Shown here: piece by piece, positions 10,903-22,180 of the stretch
Position numbering within the stretch: the first letter of the stretch is position 1
Layout: each line of letters begins with the position of its first letter
NCBI GenBank assembly: GCA_015680685.1
Contig: MNCI01014373.1
Coordinates: forward strand, 342,964 to 406,963
Reading direction: 5' to 3'
DNA: 64,000 nt
DNA from: Gnetum montanum
Lineage: Eukaryota > Streptophyta > Gnetopsida > Gnetales > Gnetaceae
Position numbers and translations under genes: made by a program
Notes under the pieces: generated by a model
The model's input: the letters and a program-made list of their open reading frames with translations, nothing else
Told to the model about the DNA's origin: nothing
The model's database searches: none

Positions 10903-11335
10903 GTACTATGTTTAGCAACCCATCTCTCCAAGAAGTTTTGCAAGCCACATCTCATTATAGCATCACTATTACCCTCCAGAGTACCATCAAACACATTCAC
11001 CATCTACCTAAAAGGAGAACACATACCCATGACACCCTCCTCATCTATCTACACACATTCCTCCATCCTCAATCCAATTACCTCATACTACATCCATGCA
11101 AGGAGAAATTCCTTCACAACCGTAGCAATGAAATGCTACAAGGGTAGTGAATTTTCAACTGGCTTTCCAACCAAGTGGTTTAAATAATTGATCTAGGAAA
11201 TAACCCTTTTTCTAATCCAATAGTCCTTCCAAACCCTCACAACCTAGTGCGACTAGTCACCTTGCGTCTCCAACATTCTCATCCTTTGCATCAAACACCT
11301 TCAAGTGTCCTTCAAACCAAAGGCTGCCTTAGATC
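10903..11335 (+). pseudogene. gag: Element 1 gag C-terminal part
   Basis: Right after the duplicated GTACT the gag frame resumes (CACATCTCATTATAGCATCACTATTACC in two blocks), matching Element 4 at 48470-48890. The region is Pro/His/Thr-rich and low in complexity. The frames at 10878-11147 and 10894-11187 are broken shadows of it. It links gag to the protease and no domain is recognised. Confidence 0.55.
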
Positions 11336-11900
11336 TGTACTATGATGTTAACTCATGCTATTTCTAATTGGATCAAGGCTGGAAATCTTCCCGTGAAAAA
11401 ATATAACATAGAAAGTATTCTCATTTTCCTACAGATCGCTAGACATGAGCCATGCAAGGCTCTTATTAATTTTGGTTTTGGTGTCAATCTCATCTCTCAT
11501 GATATGCACAAGGCCTAGAACCTACCACTTCTCAAGAAAAGCAACATCCATTTACAATTGGTAGACTAATCAATTATTGTTCTTCTAGGACTAGTGGAAA
11601 ACATTGTAACCACAATTAATGGGTGGTCCTATCCTATCAATTTTTTGGTGATCAGGGTTGAAAACTGCAAAGGTAACTTCCCCATCATTATGGGAAGGGC
11701 TTGGTTAAGTAGAGTCAACGTACATATGGGCATAAGAGACCTCTCCTTGGAAATCTCCAAGAAAAATGAATTTGGAAAGTTAGAGAAGAAATGTATTCCA
11801 TGCATCATGTACAAAGATAACGAATGCAATTGCATACAAAAGATTTGGTCCATCAAAAGTACATACATCAAAGCATGCAATTAGTTTGCATAAGAAATAG
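11336..11900 (+). pseudogene. pro: Element 1 aspartic protease, active site lost
   Basis: The retroviral-type aspartic protease frees gag and pol proteins. The visible order fits the Athila type: a flap/hydrophobic region (NGWSYPINFLVI), then PIIMGRAWLSRVNVHMG, the equivalent of the family motif PLILGRPFL. The active-site block reads ALINFGFGVNLIS, where the family has a DLG/DTG-type triad. The Asp codon is AAT (11468-11470), so catalysis is lost. Upstream the same frame has a TAG (11517-11519) and a TAA. The best open piece is 11594-11884. The Element 4 copy shows the same Asp-to-Asn change. Confidence 0.75.
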
Positions 11901-12440
11901 ATATTCAAAGATGTTTGTACATAGCAACCACAAAATAGGAGGGCACCCAATGGCTAACAACTGACTCAGATAGCAGTACATTATGCATGAAACCAACTAA
12001 GAGCCTAACATGTGCTTATGTTGAAAGCATGGATGAACTTGAGCAAGTTCATCACCAACTCTCTGATGATGAAGATGATGATACCTATTGGGAAGAGTTG
12101 GAAATCCCTGATAACTTCAAGTAGGAGCCCCTAAAGCTAAAAATGCTACTAGCTAGCATGGAATATGCATTTTTAAATAATGGAAAATCAATCATAATCA
12201 ATACCAAACTTGCTTCTAAACAAAAAGAAAAGTTGTTAACGATGCTTAACAAATGGCCAATAGCCTTTGCTTGATCATATCCCAAGCTAATAGGAATCAA
12301 TCCAATGATATGCCAACATTGCATTTACACTAACCCAACCATGAAACTAAGAAGGTAGCCATAGAGTAGGTTGAACCTCAAATTGAAGTAGATTGTCAAG
12401 GAGGAAATAAAGCAACTCCTCAAGGCAGGGTTCATCTATC
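11901..12440 (+). pseudogene. Element 1 protease-RT linker and RT start
   Basis: This joins protease to RT. It contains a DDE-rich stretch (12060-12085) and the run-up typical of Ty3 RT: LNK..., then QxxxNxKLK and EVIKELLxAGFIYPIMDSEWVSP-like wording broken by stops. Its counterpart in Element 4 is 49560-50040. Confidence 0.55.
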
Positions 12441-13110
12441 CCATCATGGATAGTGAGTGGGTTAGCCCACATGTAATTATGCCAAAGAAGGATGGCAAGT
12501 GGTGGGTCTACATCAACTTCATGCTATTGAATATGGCAACATTTAAAGATCATTTTCCATTACCATTTGTGGATCAAGTGTTGGATATCATATCCAGGCA
12601 TTGCTACTATAGCTTCTTTGATGGTTATAGTGGCTATAACCAAATCCAAATTGCACCAAAATATCAAGTGAAGACAACATTCATGAGTTCATAGGGAACT
12701 TTTGTATATTGTAAGATGTGATTTAGTCTATGTAATGCCCCTGCAACATTTCAACAATTGGTCATTACTATTTTCCAATAGCAAATCGGTAGTGGTGTGG
12801 AAGTCTTCATGGATAACTTCTCCACCTATGGAGCTACGTTTGAGCAAGCCTTGGACCACCTTAAGTAAATACTGGAAAGATGTTTGGAAACAAATCTATG
12901 GCTCAACTAGCAAAAAATTCATCTCATGGTCCAAGATGGCATTATGTTTGCGCACCAAATTTCACAAGAAGGGATTGAGGTAGACCCAGAAAAGATATGG
13001 ATCATCCAAGGAATTAAATGCCAACCAAAGATAGTCAAATATGTCAAATCATTCCTTGGACATACTGGCTACTACTGGTGATTCATAGAGAATTTCTCTA
13101 AAATTGCAAA
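12441..13110 (+). pseudogene. pol: Element 1 reverse transcriptase, broken
   Basis: The enzyme copies element RNA into DNA. In order I see EWVSPHVIMPKKDGKW (fingers), DHFPLPFVDQVLD, YYSFFDGYSGYNQIQIAP (first catalytic Asp region), KTTFMSS, a frameshift, LCNAPATFQQ in another frame, then VEVFMDNFSTYGATFE. The active-site motif, FMDD in this branch, is FMDN here (12806-12817), so the second Asp is gone. A tether-like ISQEGIEVDPEK and a FLGHTGYYW stretch follow. Stops and frameshifts break the gene at several points. The motif wording places it in the Athila/Tat side of Ty3/gypsy. Confidence 0.85.
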
Positions 13111-13640
13111 GCCATTGGTTGAGCTGATGAAGAAAGATGCTCCATTCATCTAGAGCAGCGAATGTGAACATGCATTCTCTAAAATGTGAACTTCCAATTC
13201 TATGTGTACTAGACTAGTCTAGACTATTTCACATAATGATGGATGCATCTAATTATGCTTTAAGAGCTATGCTTACATAGTTAGATGATAAAAAATGTCC
13301 ATATTACATCCACTACATGAGTTGAAGCATTGTGGATGCATAGTTGAATTACACCACAACTAAAAAGGAACTAATGGAAATGGTGTATGCTCTCAACATG
13401 TTTAGGCACTATGTGCTTAGTTATAAAGTATTTTTGCACATAGACCATAGTGTCATCTACTTTCTAATGAACAATTCAATAGTGAGCCCTTGTATTATAC
13501 TATGGCTCATGATCTTGCAAGAATTAAATCTCATGATTGTAGATCAAAAAGGAATTGAGTATGTGATCACTAACCACCTCTCTCGATTAAGATGGGATAA
13601 CAAAGTGAAGGAGAGCCCACTATTTGATTAATTTCCAAAT
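13111..13640 (+). pseudogene. pol: Element 1 RNase H, broken
   Basis: RNase H removes the RNA strand during reverse transcription. Frame 13344-13631 covers the C-terminal half: YTTTKKELMEMVYAL (with the catalytic-type Glu), HIDHSVIYFL (Asp), QKGIEYVITNHLSRL. In the last motif the usual ADHLSRL Asp is Asn. The N-terminal part (MMDASNYAL, 13230-13260) is in a frame containing stops. The intact counterpart is at 50681-51211. Confidence 0.8.
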
Positions 13641-14935
13641 GAACTCCTCTTTATAGAAGTAATAAATGACCAAGTGCCCACAGAAAAAAAATGGTATGAT
13701 AGCATCCTCACTTACCTGCTCACTTAGGAGATGCCACAAGATCTTGACTTTAGAAAGAAGCAACAATTTCCTCATTAGGCCAAATACTTCATGGAAATCA
13801 ATGGACACCTCTACAAGGTATGCACTGATGGCCTGATTCATTAGTGTGTCCTTGATGAAGATCAATCATGCATTCTCCAAAATGTTCATGAAGGGCCTTA
13901 TAGAGGCCATTATGTAGGGAGATGCACAACCATAAAAATCTTGATGGTAGGATATTATTGGCCTAAAATATTCAAGGATGCCCAACCATTTGTATGATCT
14001 TGTAAACATTGTTAATGAGATGGTGGGATGATTGCTTGAATGAAAGGTCCTCAATAGTGGTTTTAACCACTGGAGCCCTTTGACATATGAGGCATTGACT
14101 TCATGGGTCCCATCACACCCATGTCCAATAGAAAGGCGTATATCATCATAGCAGTCAACTACTACATAAAATGGGTAGAAGTAGTAGTCATTACCAATTG
14201 TACATCATCCATTGCTACTATATTTATACAACAAAATGTTGTAAATGGGTTTGGGATGCCATGTGCACTAATTTCTAACAATGGAACTCATTTTACAGGT
14301 GCCATTTTTAGAAAGCTAATGTAATGCTTAGGGGTTGAACATAAATTAATAACACCCTATCAGCCCCAAGCCAATAGTCAAGTAGAGGTAACTAACTAGG
14401 AGATCACAAAGATCCTAACAAGGACCATAAACAAATATAGAAGAGATTAAAGCATAAAACTCGATGATGCCCTATGGGCCTACTGCTCAACATGGAAACT
14501 CCCTATTGGCTACTCTCCCTACAAGCTAGTGTACAAAAACTTCCAATGCTCTTGATTCAATTTGAGCTCTATACACTCTCAATAGCCTATGACCTGAATC
14601 TTGACCTGAGCCTAGCACAAAAGGAAAGACTAGTCAACCTTAACATGCTAGATGAAAATTGACTAGTGTCCCTATCTTTGAATGAAGTGCACAAGGCATT
14701 CAACAAGCAATGACATGACCAAAGAATATGAAAAGTGAAATTCCAACTAAGAGATAAGGTTCCTTACTAGAATCCCACATATGTAACTTAGAAAAAAAAA
14801 TTTAAACATTGTGGAAAGGACCTTATATAATTGTTGAAACCTTTCCTTCTAGGGTCATGACCATATACAAACCTAAAAGCCCAAATAAAAAGTAGTTGAT
14901 CAACATTCAACAAGTGAAGCTTTTCCTAGAACCAA
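13641..14935 (+). pseudogene. pol: Element 1 integrase, broken
   Basis: Integrase inserts the cDNA into the genome. An HHCC-like zinc region is recognisable at 13860-14030 (ILQNVHEG..GHYVGRC). The core has GIDFMGP with its catalytic Asp kept (14097-14099), then NRKAYIIIAVNYYIKWVE and LISNNGTHFTG, where the second catalytic Asp is Asn. A QANSQVEVTN stretch with the Glu follows in a decayed frame. The C-terminal part runs through PIGYSPYKLVY to IYKPKSPNK and QVKLFLEPR, where coding likeness ends. Stops are frequent. Confidence 0.8.
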
Positions 14936-16380
14936 GACATGTTTTTGATTTTGCAATTTATTTATTTTACAACTTATTGATTTTTAAAATTTTTTCCATT
15001 TTACACCATTTTTTATTCTACACCATCATTAGTACATTTGAATCTTTATTGAATATTTCACACTTTCTTCTATACTTTGTTTTATTTTTTTTAAGTGTGG
15101 TTTTCAAATTTTTGCTAATAAATGTGCTTTATTACCTACAAGATACAATGGTGTTGTAGCTATTACAAATGGTGGTTTGTACTTAATGTTCAGTTTGCTA
15201 CTATCTAGTTTCAATTTTTGAATTTTTGTATTGATAACTGAGTCATGATTTCTTATTCATGGAATAGGTAGTGAGTCCATGACATCCACCAATCCACAAA
15301 CTCTATGGTTTTCCTTATTCTAAAATTTGAGTTCCCTTTCATTAAATTGACTTTTAATAAATTTGTGACCTTGGTAGTTTCTAGAATTCGGAAGGATTCA
15401 AAGGTTTGAATAGGATGTGAGTTCAAGGGAACTCAATACTCTTTGTACTTTTCTACTTACCTGAATGGTTGAGTGTTTTTCATAGACTTCTTACCTTTCC
15501 ATTCTAATCACTAAATAGGAAGTCAAATAAAGTCTTTGCCTAGTGTGGTTCCCATCCAAAAAAAATTATATATATATATATATAATAAAAAATGATGGAA
15601 ATTCACAACACACCCCTTAGAAGAATAAACAGGCTACAAGCATTGGTTATGGGACTAGAAAGACATGCACACATGCTTGAAGATCCCCTCTAACTAAAGT
15701 CCTCTCTCACTTCCTACTTCTCTTTTCTTCTCTTTATGAAACGATGGTTGTTTTGTGGGCATACTCTTGTGAAGTCACTAAACAAGGTTAGTTTTGGTCT
15801 GGTCTAAGGATGGATCTTCTTCAGTCATTTTAAGCATGAACTTCACAAGGGACTTCTTACAACCTTAGTTGGGAATTCCATTCCACCTTCTCAATTATCC
15901 ATTTATGTTGTCCATAACTCACCTCATTTTTAGTGTTCATGTTCTTGATTCCATGTCTTAGTTTGACGTATTTGAATTCTTAGGTAGAATATTCAAGGTT
16001 TTGGTCCTTAAATTCGATTGACCATTAGTAACTTATGGGGCCTACAGATTCCTTAGGTTGAGGTTATGCAAAGGAAAAATAGGAATGTGCCTACTATGGG
16101 GAGGACCCACTTTCATATCCCTTGTTCAAGCTCATTAAGTATCTTATCCCTAGACATTCTTGCAACTGGAATCTTTCATACATACATCTTCCACGTTAGA
16201 CCATTCGCTCCTTTACATATTTTGTTCATTACATACATTCTTCATCAAATTTTTAAATTTTTGAGCTTTTAAATATCATCTTCAATGATGTTATCATATT
16301 CTTGGATTTTTTGGAATTCCATGGACCTCAATTTCATTGAAAAATTCATTATATTTCTAGAGATATTCAACTTTGAAAAT
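14936..16380 (+). other. Element 1 post-pol spacer, conserved but non-coding
   Basis: I see no coding domain. The stretch is conserved in order with 52560-54180 (Element 4) and, in part, with the minus strand of 21340-22080 (Element 2). Shared points include ACTCTATGGTTTTCCTT, GGATTCAAAGGTTTG-like, ACTCAATACTCTTTGTACT, GAAAGACATGCAC and GGGGAGGACCCACTT. In Athila elements this place is taken by long spacer or an env-like gene. A short (AT)n run lies at 15567-15583. Confidence 0.65.
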
Positions 16381-16485
16381 TTTGGCCGATGGACCCCATA
16401 TACGGGGCCCCATCAATGAAGTAGACCCATATACAAGGCCCCATATATAGGGCCCTATCAACATAGTTGAAAAATATTATAAATA
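16381..16485 (+). promoter_or_regulatory. Element 1 internal promoter-like block before ORF3
   Basis: A cluster of palindromic GGCCCC-centred repeats (CCCATATACGGGGCCCCATC, GGCCCCATATATAGGGCCC) ends in TATAAATA at 16478-16485. This layout, repeat array then TATA, copies that of the element's LTR U3. A transcript leader of ~440 bases would follow before the ORF3 ATG. Confidence 0.5.
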
Positions 16486-16921
16486 GGTGTGACCCCACTT
16501 AGAAAATTAACATTTTCTCACAAATTCCAAAGGAGTTTTTCAATTTTTCAGAGCTCAAAATCTTCCAAGTGCAATAACTCACAAACCATTTATCCAAATC
16601 ACTCCATTCTTCAACCCTACAGCTACCAGAGGTAAGCTCTTCATCATGGGGTCCACAAATGTACCATTTTTTATAGAAAATTTTTCACAATTTTTCTAAC
16701 TCCCATGAAGGTTTAACTGACAAATCAACTATTAAATACTAAATCACAAGAGTTAAATTTTTCCAACAAGCTTCAATGAAAATTATAATAAATAATTAAT
16801 AAAATAATCAATCTGTTATGATCCAACCTTAGCCAGAGTGTAACTAACTAATGAGAAAAGGTATTGAAAAACTTTAAATTTACACATTACATCTACTAAT
16901 TCATGGATGTGTTGTGACCAT

Positions 16922-17065
16922 AGATGGCACCAAAAGAAAAGCACATGTAGAAAGCAGGACTATCCCAACCAAGGGAAAAATGGCCTAGAATGGGAAGAGG
17001 CCAAGAATAGCCCCAAGAAGAAGAACTACTTGCAACACATGCCACAAGTCCTCTTAGGGAGGAGG
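16922..17065 (+). pseudogene. Element 1 ORF3, first part
   Basis: ORF3 opens with ATG GCA CCA AAA GAA AAG (MAPKEK), as does the ORF3 of Element 4 at 54749 (MAPKQK), and is basic. A TAG follows the eighth codon. The frame is cut at 17065 by Element 2 and continues at 23999. See the entry at 23999-26684 for the main body. Confidence 0.6.
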
Positions 17066-17877
17066 TGATGAGTGGCGAGGTACCCCTACACTCAACCATA
17101 CGAATATGATCATTTTCACGCACGATCCAGTCGAACTCCGCAGACGAACTAGTTGTGGCACCTAGATAGTTAGCCTTAGGTCATAGTTCATTGTCTTCCC
17201 ACTTGGAATAGCATTAGCTTTGTCACATATGGTTTAGTCCAGAGTGAGTTGTATGATGGGTTTCTAATCTAATGCTACTCTTGAAGGCAATGGAAATAAT
17301 ATTAACTAAGCTAGGAGGAAAGGGTAAGAGAGTCTAAACTAACCTAAGTGCGATGAGAATCCATTCCTTAATCATCCATACACATCTTGGACCTCATGCA
17401 CAACTACCACTAGGATTACCAAGTGCATGGCCTAGGTACGCTACTAGGTTGCCAAGTAGTCACACTTAAATGTTCGTGATTAAGTCGTACTCATTCCACA
17501 TTTTAACGTGAGTTTAAGGGTGAGAGAGACTAATTAGGAAAGAAATAAATAAAAATTAATTGAATAATTAAACTAAGTGAATGCTGCAATGATGAAGTGA
17601 TCTCGATCTTTATTTTTGGTCATGTGTGTGTTGAAGTACTTCACACTCGAATAAAGGATGCCGTACAATTACATTCACCATACTATGGGCATACACTGGG
17701 AAATAATCTATCTCTAGAGGGATCAAACTGTTAGAGCTTAGCTATAGTCTAATCTAAAAAATGTGAAACAAGGGAGAGTTGCCTCTTATTTATAGATCTG
17801 GTGGTGGACTATGATATCACATACACGATATCGCAGGGAAAGATGCGATATCACGTACACGATATCGCATCCCATCA
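17066..17877 (-). repeat. Element 2 3' LTR (left)
   Basis: This 812-bp LTR matches 23160-23998. Its U3 has four GATATC palindromes (near 17812-17870), then a minus-strand TATAAATA at 17794-17787. The frame at 16896-17123 on the minus strand crosses its border by chance. Confidence 0.9.
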
Positions 17878-17888
17878 TACCCCCATGA
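17878..17888 (-). promoter_or_regulatory. Element 2 polypurine tract
   Basis: The minus strand reads TCATGGGGGTA directly before the 3' LTR TGATGGG. The same tract with small changes lies before the 3' LTRs at 26927, 34393, 39431 and 57850. Confidence 0.75.
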
Positions 17889-17999
17889 CTGAATAAAAAC
17901 TCGTCCTCAAGTTACAGTGATTACACAGTGGATAGGTATGGGATTATTAGATGAAAAAATAAATGGGATGATGCCACAGTGTGGGAAGAAAACAAAATA

Positions 18000-20770
18000 A
18001 AGACACAACACATGGAATACGCTACAACTACAAAAACTTGGAACTCATGTAGTTCCTGGTCATAGTGGCTCCTCCATTGGTGCCTTCCCTTTGTCTTGTG
18101 CTCACGATTTTGAGGTTTGATGGTGCTAAAGTATGGCCTGGATCTTCTCCTCTTCAGTTTGAGGGTCTTGTGCCATCCATGCTAATGTTCCAATGTTTGA
18201 CAGAGTCGGCACTTCCCACGGATAGGGTAGTTGCGGAAACATTTGGTTGGCCTTGACATACCAAGCCACAAATACCTGTTGTTCCTCCTCATAGGCTCTA
18301 GCTTTATCTTTGTATTCATGAAGATCTGTTAGCCATCGATCCAAGTTGTTTGCGACATCTTTCTATCCCTAGTAGCCAGCTCTCACTACCTCAAGTTTAG
18401 AATTTGCAACATCTAGTTTTTCTAACAGCTTCTTGCATTCTACAAATTTCGCTTTATATTTGATATGAGTGGAAGATACCTTCTACTTGAGCTCTAACCT
18501 TAGGTATCCTGCTATTAACATGTCAAGTTTGGCATATCTTAGGTTTGCCAACTCCATGTACTCTGTCAAGTCCTGAATCTGCAGGTCCCGATTCTTAACT
18601 TCCGCTTGATGGGCGAAGGCATATGTGTCTAATATGGCCCGCCAATCAATGTGTTGAGCTCTGATAGTGTTGATTTGGGCCTTAGCCATATGGATCTCCT
18701 TTTCAAGGATCTATTTATACATCCCCACCTAATCACGGAAGTGCTCCTTCAGCTTTTCATGTCGTTTAGCCTCATTCTGCCATGCACTTATCTCAATCGC
18801 CGAGTTTTGACGAATGGTGCATACCTCCTCCATCAAGAGGGTTCAATTTTCTCTGGCTAAATAGCTTATGTCTTGATTGACTTGGATGAATTATTATCGT
18901 AGTTGATGAAAGTGTCCATGGAGAACATTCTTTTACTTTTCTACAGTGGTCAACCGAAGGTTGTTAGTTGTAAGCTGTTTATTTTCTTCTTGCAAGGCCT
19001 TGAGTGCCTTAAGATGCACATGAGTTTGCACCTGTGATGTGGAGGCATCCCAAACAGCCTTCTTCCTTTCATCTACCACCATTTTATTCTCTGCGATTAA
19101 CTTTGTTAGTTGTTCCGTTCTAAAATTTTCTAGCTGGTCTGTGCGAAAAATTGCAGAGGATCCCGCTGTGCTGCTTGTAAGGTCACAAGCTACTCTTGTA
19201 GTTTCTGCACTTTAGCTTCAGCATGCTCGGCCCTCACTTTGGATAAGACTAGCTTCCCTTTTGTGCAAATGAGGTCTGATTGAATTCTTGTAACATCTTG
19301 AGGGATGTCAAATAGGGACATCATTACTTGCCCTATTTGAAGTAATTGATCAAGCACATCCTCATGTTCTGCAGGAGTCATTGAGGTTCTAGCCAGAGTT
19401 TGAGCATCCCGTGCTCCTAAGAGATCTACTGATGGCACAATAGATACATTGAAGGATTCTTTAATGTGGTCTATGACCACTTCTGCAGCTCCCGTGGCAT
19501 TTTAGTGTTGCATGACCACTACTATGGCCCCTTCACCAGTCTCTAACTACACCTAGAAAGATGTCGCATTCCCTAAAATCTGTTGTGACCATCTACTTTT
19601 CCCTCCTCCTGTATGAATGGATACTTTGATTGTTGTGCGATTCAACGAAATCGTAGGTTGGATGACATCATCGATGATGTGGAAGAGGTTTGCATCATCA
19701 CGACTTCCCCAACTAACCATCTTAGCGATGGCCCTAAGATGGCTCATCGATGGTTTGTATTCTTGCAGCGGTGGTGGTTGATCTTGGCCTATGCTAGGTC
19801 GTGCTTCTTGTTTTTGGTTGGGACTCATGGCTGGAGGTTGACTAGGTCCAGCCATATGTTCTTCTTCTTGTTCTGGTCCTAGCTCTTCGCTAGTGCTTTT
19901 CCTTGGAGCTGGCACCTTTAGCAATTTAGCATATGAAGCAGTTTGAGCTTTTCAAAGGACATCATTGATGTATCCCCGAATACCAGCATGTTAACAAAGC
20001 TTTCTGATAAGACAAGGGAAAGGCAACACCATCTTCCTTGTCTTTCGTTCTTCGAACCACCTCAAGATTACTGTCAAATATAGATGGGGTAGGTTAGCAT
20101 TAACCTTTCCCATCAACACTGCACATCCTCTAGCCACATACATTGATATTATTTTTAGGCCCTTTGTGGGAAAGAGATGATATGTTCCAATTTTGATGTA
20201 AACCCTCTCTTCCATCATTAATTCACGAAATTATTTATCTCTACCATAAGCCTTCTTCAACCAATCCTTTTGCACATCAGGGTCTAAACGGGTGGATAAC
20301 CGAGCAACTTGGGGCCCTATATTTGGAAGGTTTAACACTTCCAAAATGGCCTACGTAGAGAAGTCAACTATCACACCACAAATATTAACAATGGTTCCTT
20401 GTTCCCTATTGTGCCAAAATTGGTACGTCTCTCCTAGGTACCAGGCACCGCTTTTAGAGAGGATAGGCCATAAGGGAGACCCTTTGAGGTGATCCCTAAT
20501 GGCCTCAGGAGAAAACTCTGTGAATGATTCAAAGTTCAACTCCACAATCACCACAGTGAATGTGGACTTCTCATGGATAGCCTGAACACAATCTTGGGGC
20601 AACGTGAGTTGTTGTCCCAGTTCAGGCACTACAGCAGCTCCTCCTTCTTCTTGCTCAGACCGTCTGGTAGGAGGTTCATCTTGATGAATGCTGAATGATT
20701 TCTCCTCCTATTCTGCATATTGTCTAGTAGGTCTTTGTCTTCCACCCCTCTGAGATCATTTCTTTTCACC
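18000..20770 (-). pseudogene. Element 2 ORF3, best-preserved copy
   Basis: I do not recognise the function. The protein of ~900 codons is split by few stops into long open pieces (20629-20351, 20218-19991, 19924-19553, 19480-19190, 18689-18483, 18344-18126). In order it has a charged N-terminus (RQRPTRQYAE), GAWYLGETYQFWHN, then a conserved VLPFPCLIRKLC block resembling the putative plant transposon protein domain of Athila-type extra ORFs (recalled family, not searched). An acidic Gln/Pro-rich linker follows (AGPSQPPAMSPNQKQ), then a long coiled-coil-like region rich in Leu, Glu, Lys and Gln. The C-terminal motif FVAWYVKANQMFPQLPYPWE is shared with the other elements. It is the only substantial coding region left beside gag. 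A stop stands at the expected start near 20755. Confidence 0.7.
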
Positions 20771-20989
20771 TTGAGCNAATTTCAAAAAATTTAAGCACTT
20801 TTCGACAAGTGTCCCTCCCCCATGACTAAGCTGAACACTTCGAGTTCAAGTAGGTTCAAATGGAATGAAAATCGAAGCACCGGCAAGCAAGATAGAGTGA
20901 GGAAAGTAAGGGTCGCTCAATCGCAATTTGCAAAGAAAAATTTCAAAAACTCCCCCCATGTGAATAACAAAATGATCCTAAGTGTTGTG

Positions 20990-21001
20990 GGGGGGGGGGG
21001 G
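20990..21001. repeat. Poly-G run
   Basis: Twelve consecutive G lie next to the internal TATA block of Element 2. The run length may be a sequencing or assembly artefact. Confidence 0.85.
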
Positions 21002-21062
21002 TGACCTATTTATAGGCGACAGGGATGCGATATCGCATACGCGATATCTCATCTCTAGTGAC
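21002..21062 (-). promoter_or_regulatory. Element 2 internal promoter-like block before ORF3
   Basis: On the minus strand GAGATATCGCGTATGCGATATC lies in two overlapping halves (21029-21050) and is followed by TATAAATA at 21014-21007. The same GATATC palindromes with the same TATA spacing occur in this element's LTRs. The ORF3 region begins ~240 bases downstream. Confidence 0.55.
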
Positions 21063-22180
21063 ATGAGACACCACAAAAATACCAGATTTTTTAAGGGTTA
21101 TTTTGAAATTAACATTGTAAATTGAGGACATTGGCTATTATCAAGGGTTCTAGGGTAATTCTATTAATTCAAAAGGCACAATTAATGATGATGGTGTGGA
21201 TTTTATCAATAAAACCGTTGGTGGTAATAAAAAGGTTATGTGATGACACATTGGAATTTTGAAATTCAGAGGGATAATAGTAGGGAAAGAGTGTTATGAA
21301 AAATTTATGCTAAGGGTTAAGAAATGATGTGTGTGAGCTATGTCATAAGTGAAGATTACAAAAGATTACACAAGTGGGTCCTCCCCAAAGCAGGTTTCAA
21401 CCTATAATGCCCTTGTTTAACCACACTTAAAGTGTCTGTGGGCACTAGATGGGTTAAATGTAATCCGCACTAATGCCACAAAACACACACATGTAAATAT
21501 CATTGGAATGAGATGAAAATTCTATGCTACATGGGACATGAGCTACAATTACACGAATAGTGAGATGAGACAAACTATAGAAAGGGATCGTAGAGATTGG
21601 GACATGAGGTAACTGACCCAGGGCATAGTAAATCCTATGTGTAAAGCATGGTTAAAGTGTCATTAACCCATCATTCCAAGATTAGGATCAATTCCATTCT
21701 ACTAATCAGTGATCCCGCATTGTTTCATCCCATGATGAGCAACTATGAGAATACCAGAACAACAAGGCATATGATCACTTGCCATTTATTCAATGGAGGA
21801 GTTATTTTTGTGTTATGACACTTTGTTTTTATTTTCTTTTTTTTTTCTTTTTCACTTTACTAAATCTAGAGAAGCCACCAACCTTCAGGCATGGGTGCAT
21901 GTCTTTCCAGTGGGACCCCCTAGAACAGCATTGGATTTTTGAGTGCCCTTTTGATTACTCTTACTCCCATTTTTCATTAGATCTACAAGGATCTTAGAAC
22001 AACCACGTGGCATGATAACTCCCACAGATGCCACCAAAGAGAATCCTCAAGTCCCCTTGATGTCACACCCTAATCATTCCCTCTTGGTCCATCCTTCTTC
22101 ATTTTGGGTATAATGAACACAAAATTAATTTTAAGTTTCAAGGATGTCAAGAATATCACTGTACCCTCAAATAGAACCTC
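21063..22180 (-). other. Element 2 spacer
   Basis: I see no coding sequence. On the minus strand it aligns in order with the post-pol spacers of Elements 1 and 4 (GGGGAGGACCCACTT, GAAAGACATGCACCCATG). The plus-strand frame at 21779-21997 is a chance frame. Confidence 0.6.

Noticed and set aside
14896-15159. Hydrophobic ORF after integrase as a possible envelope protein
   Set aside because: The hydrophobicity comes from T-rich DNA. The matching region of Element 4 has no similar frame.
21779-21997. Phe-rich ORF with possible membrane segment (env candidate)
   Set aside because: It runs opposite to Element 2, is driven by a poly-T stretch, and is not conserved in the other spacers.
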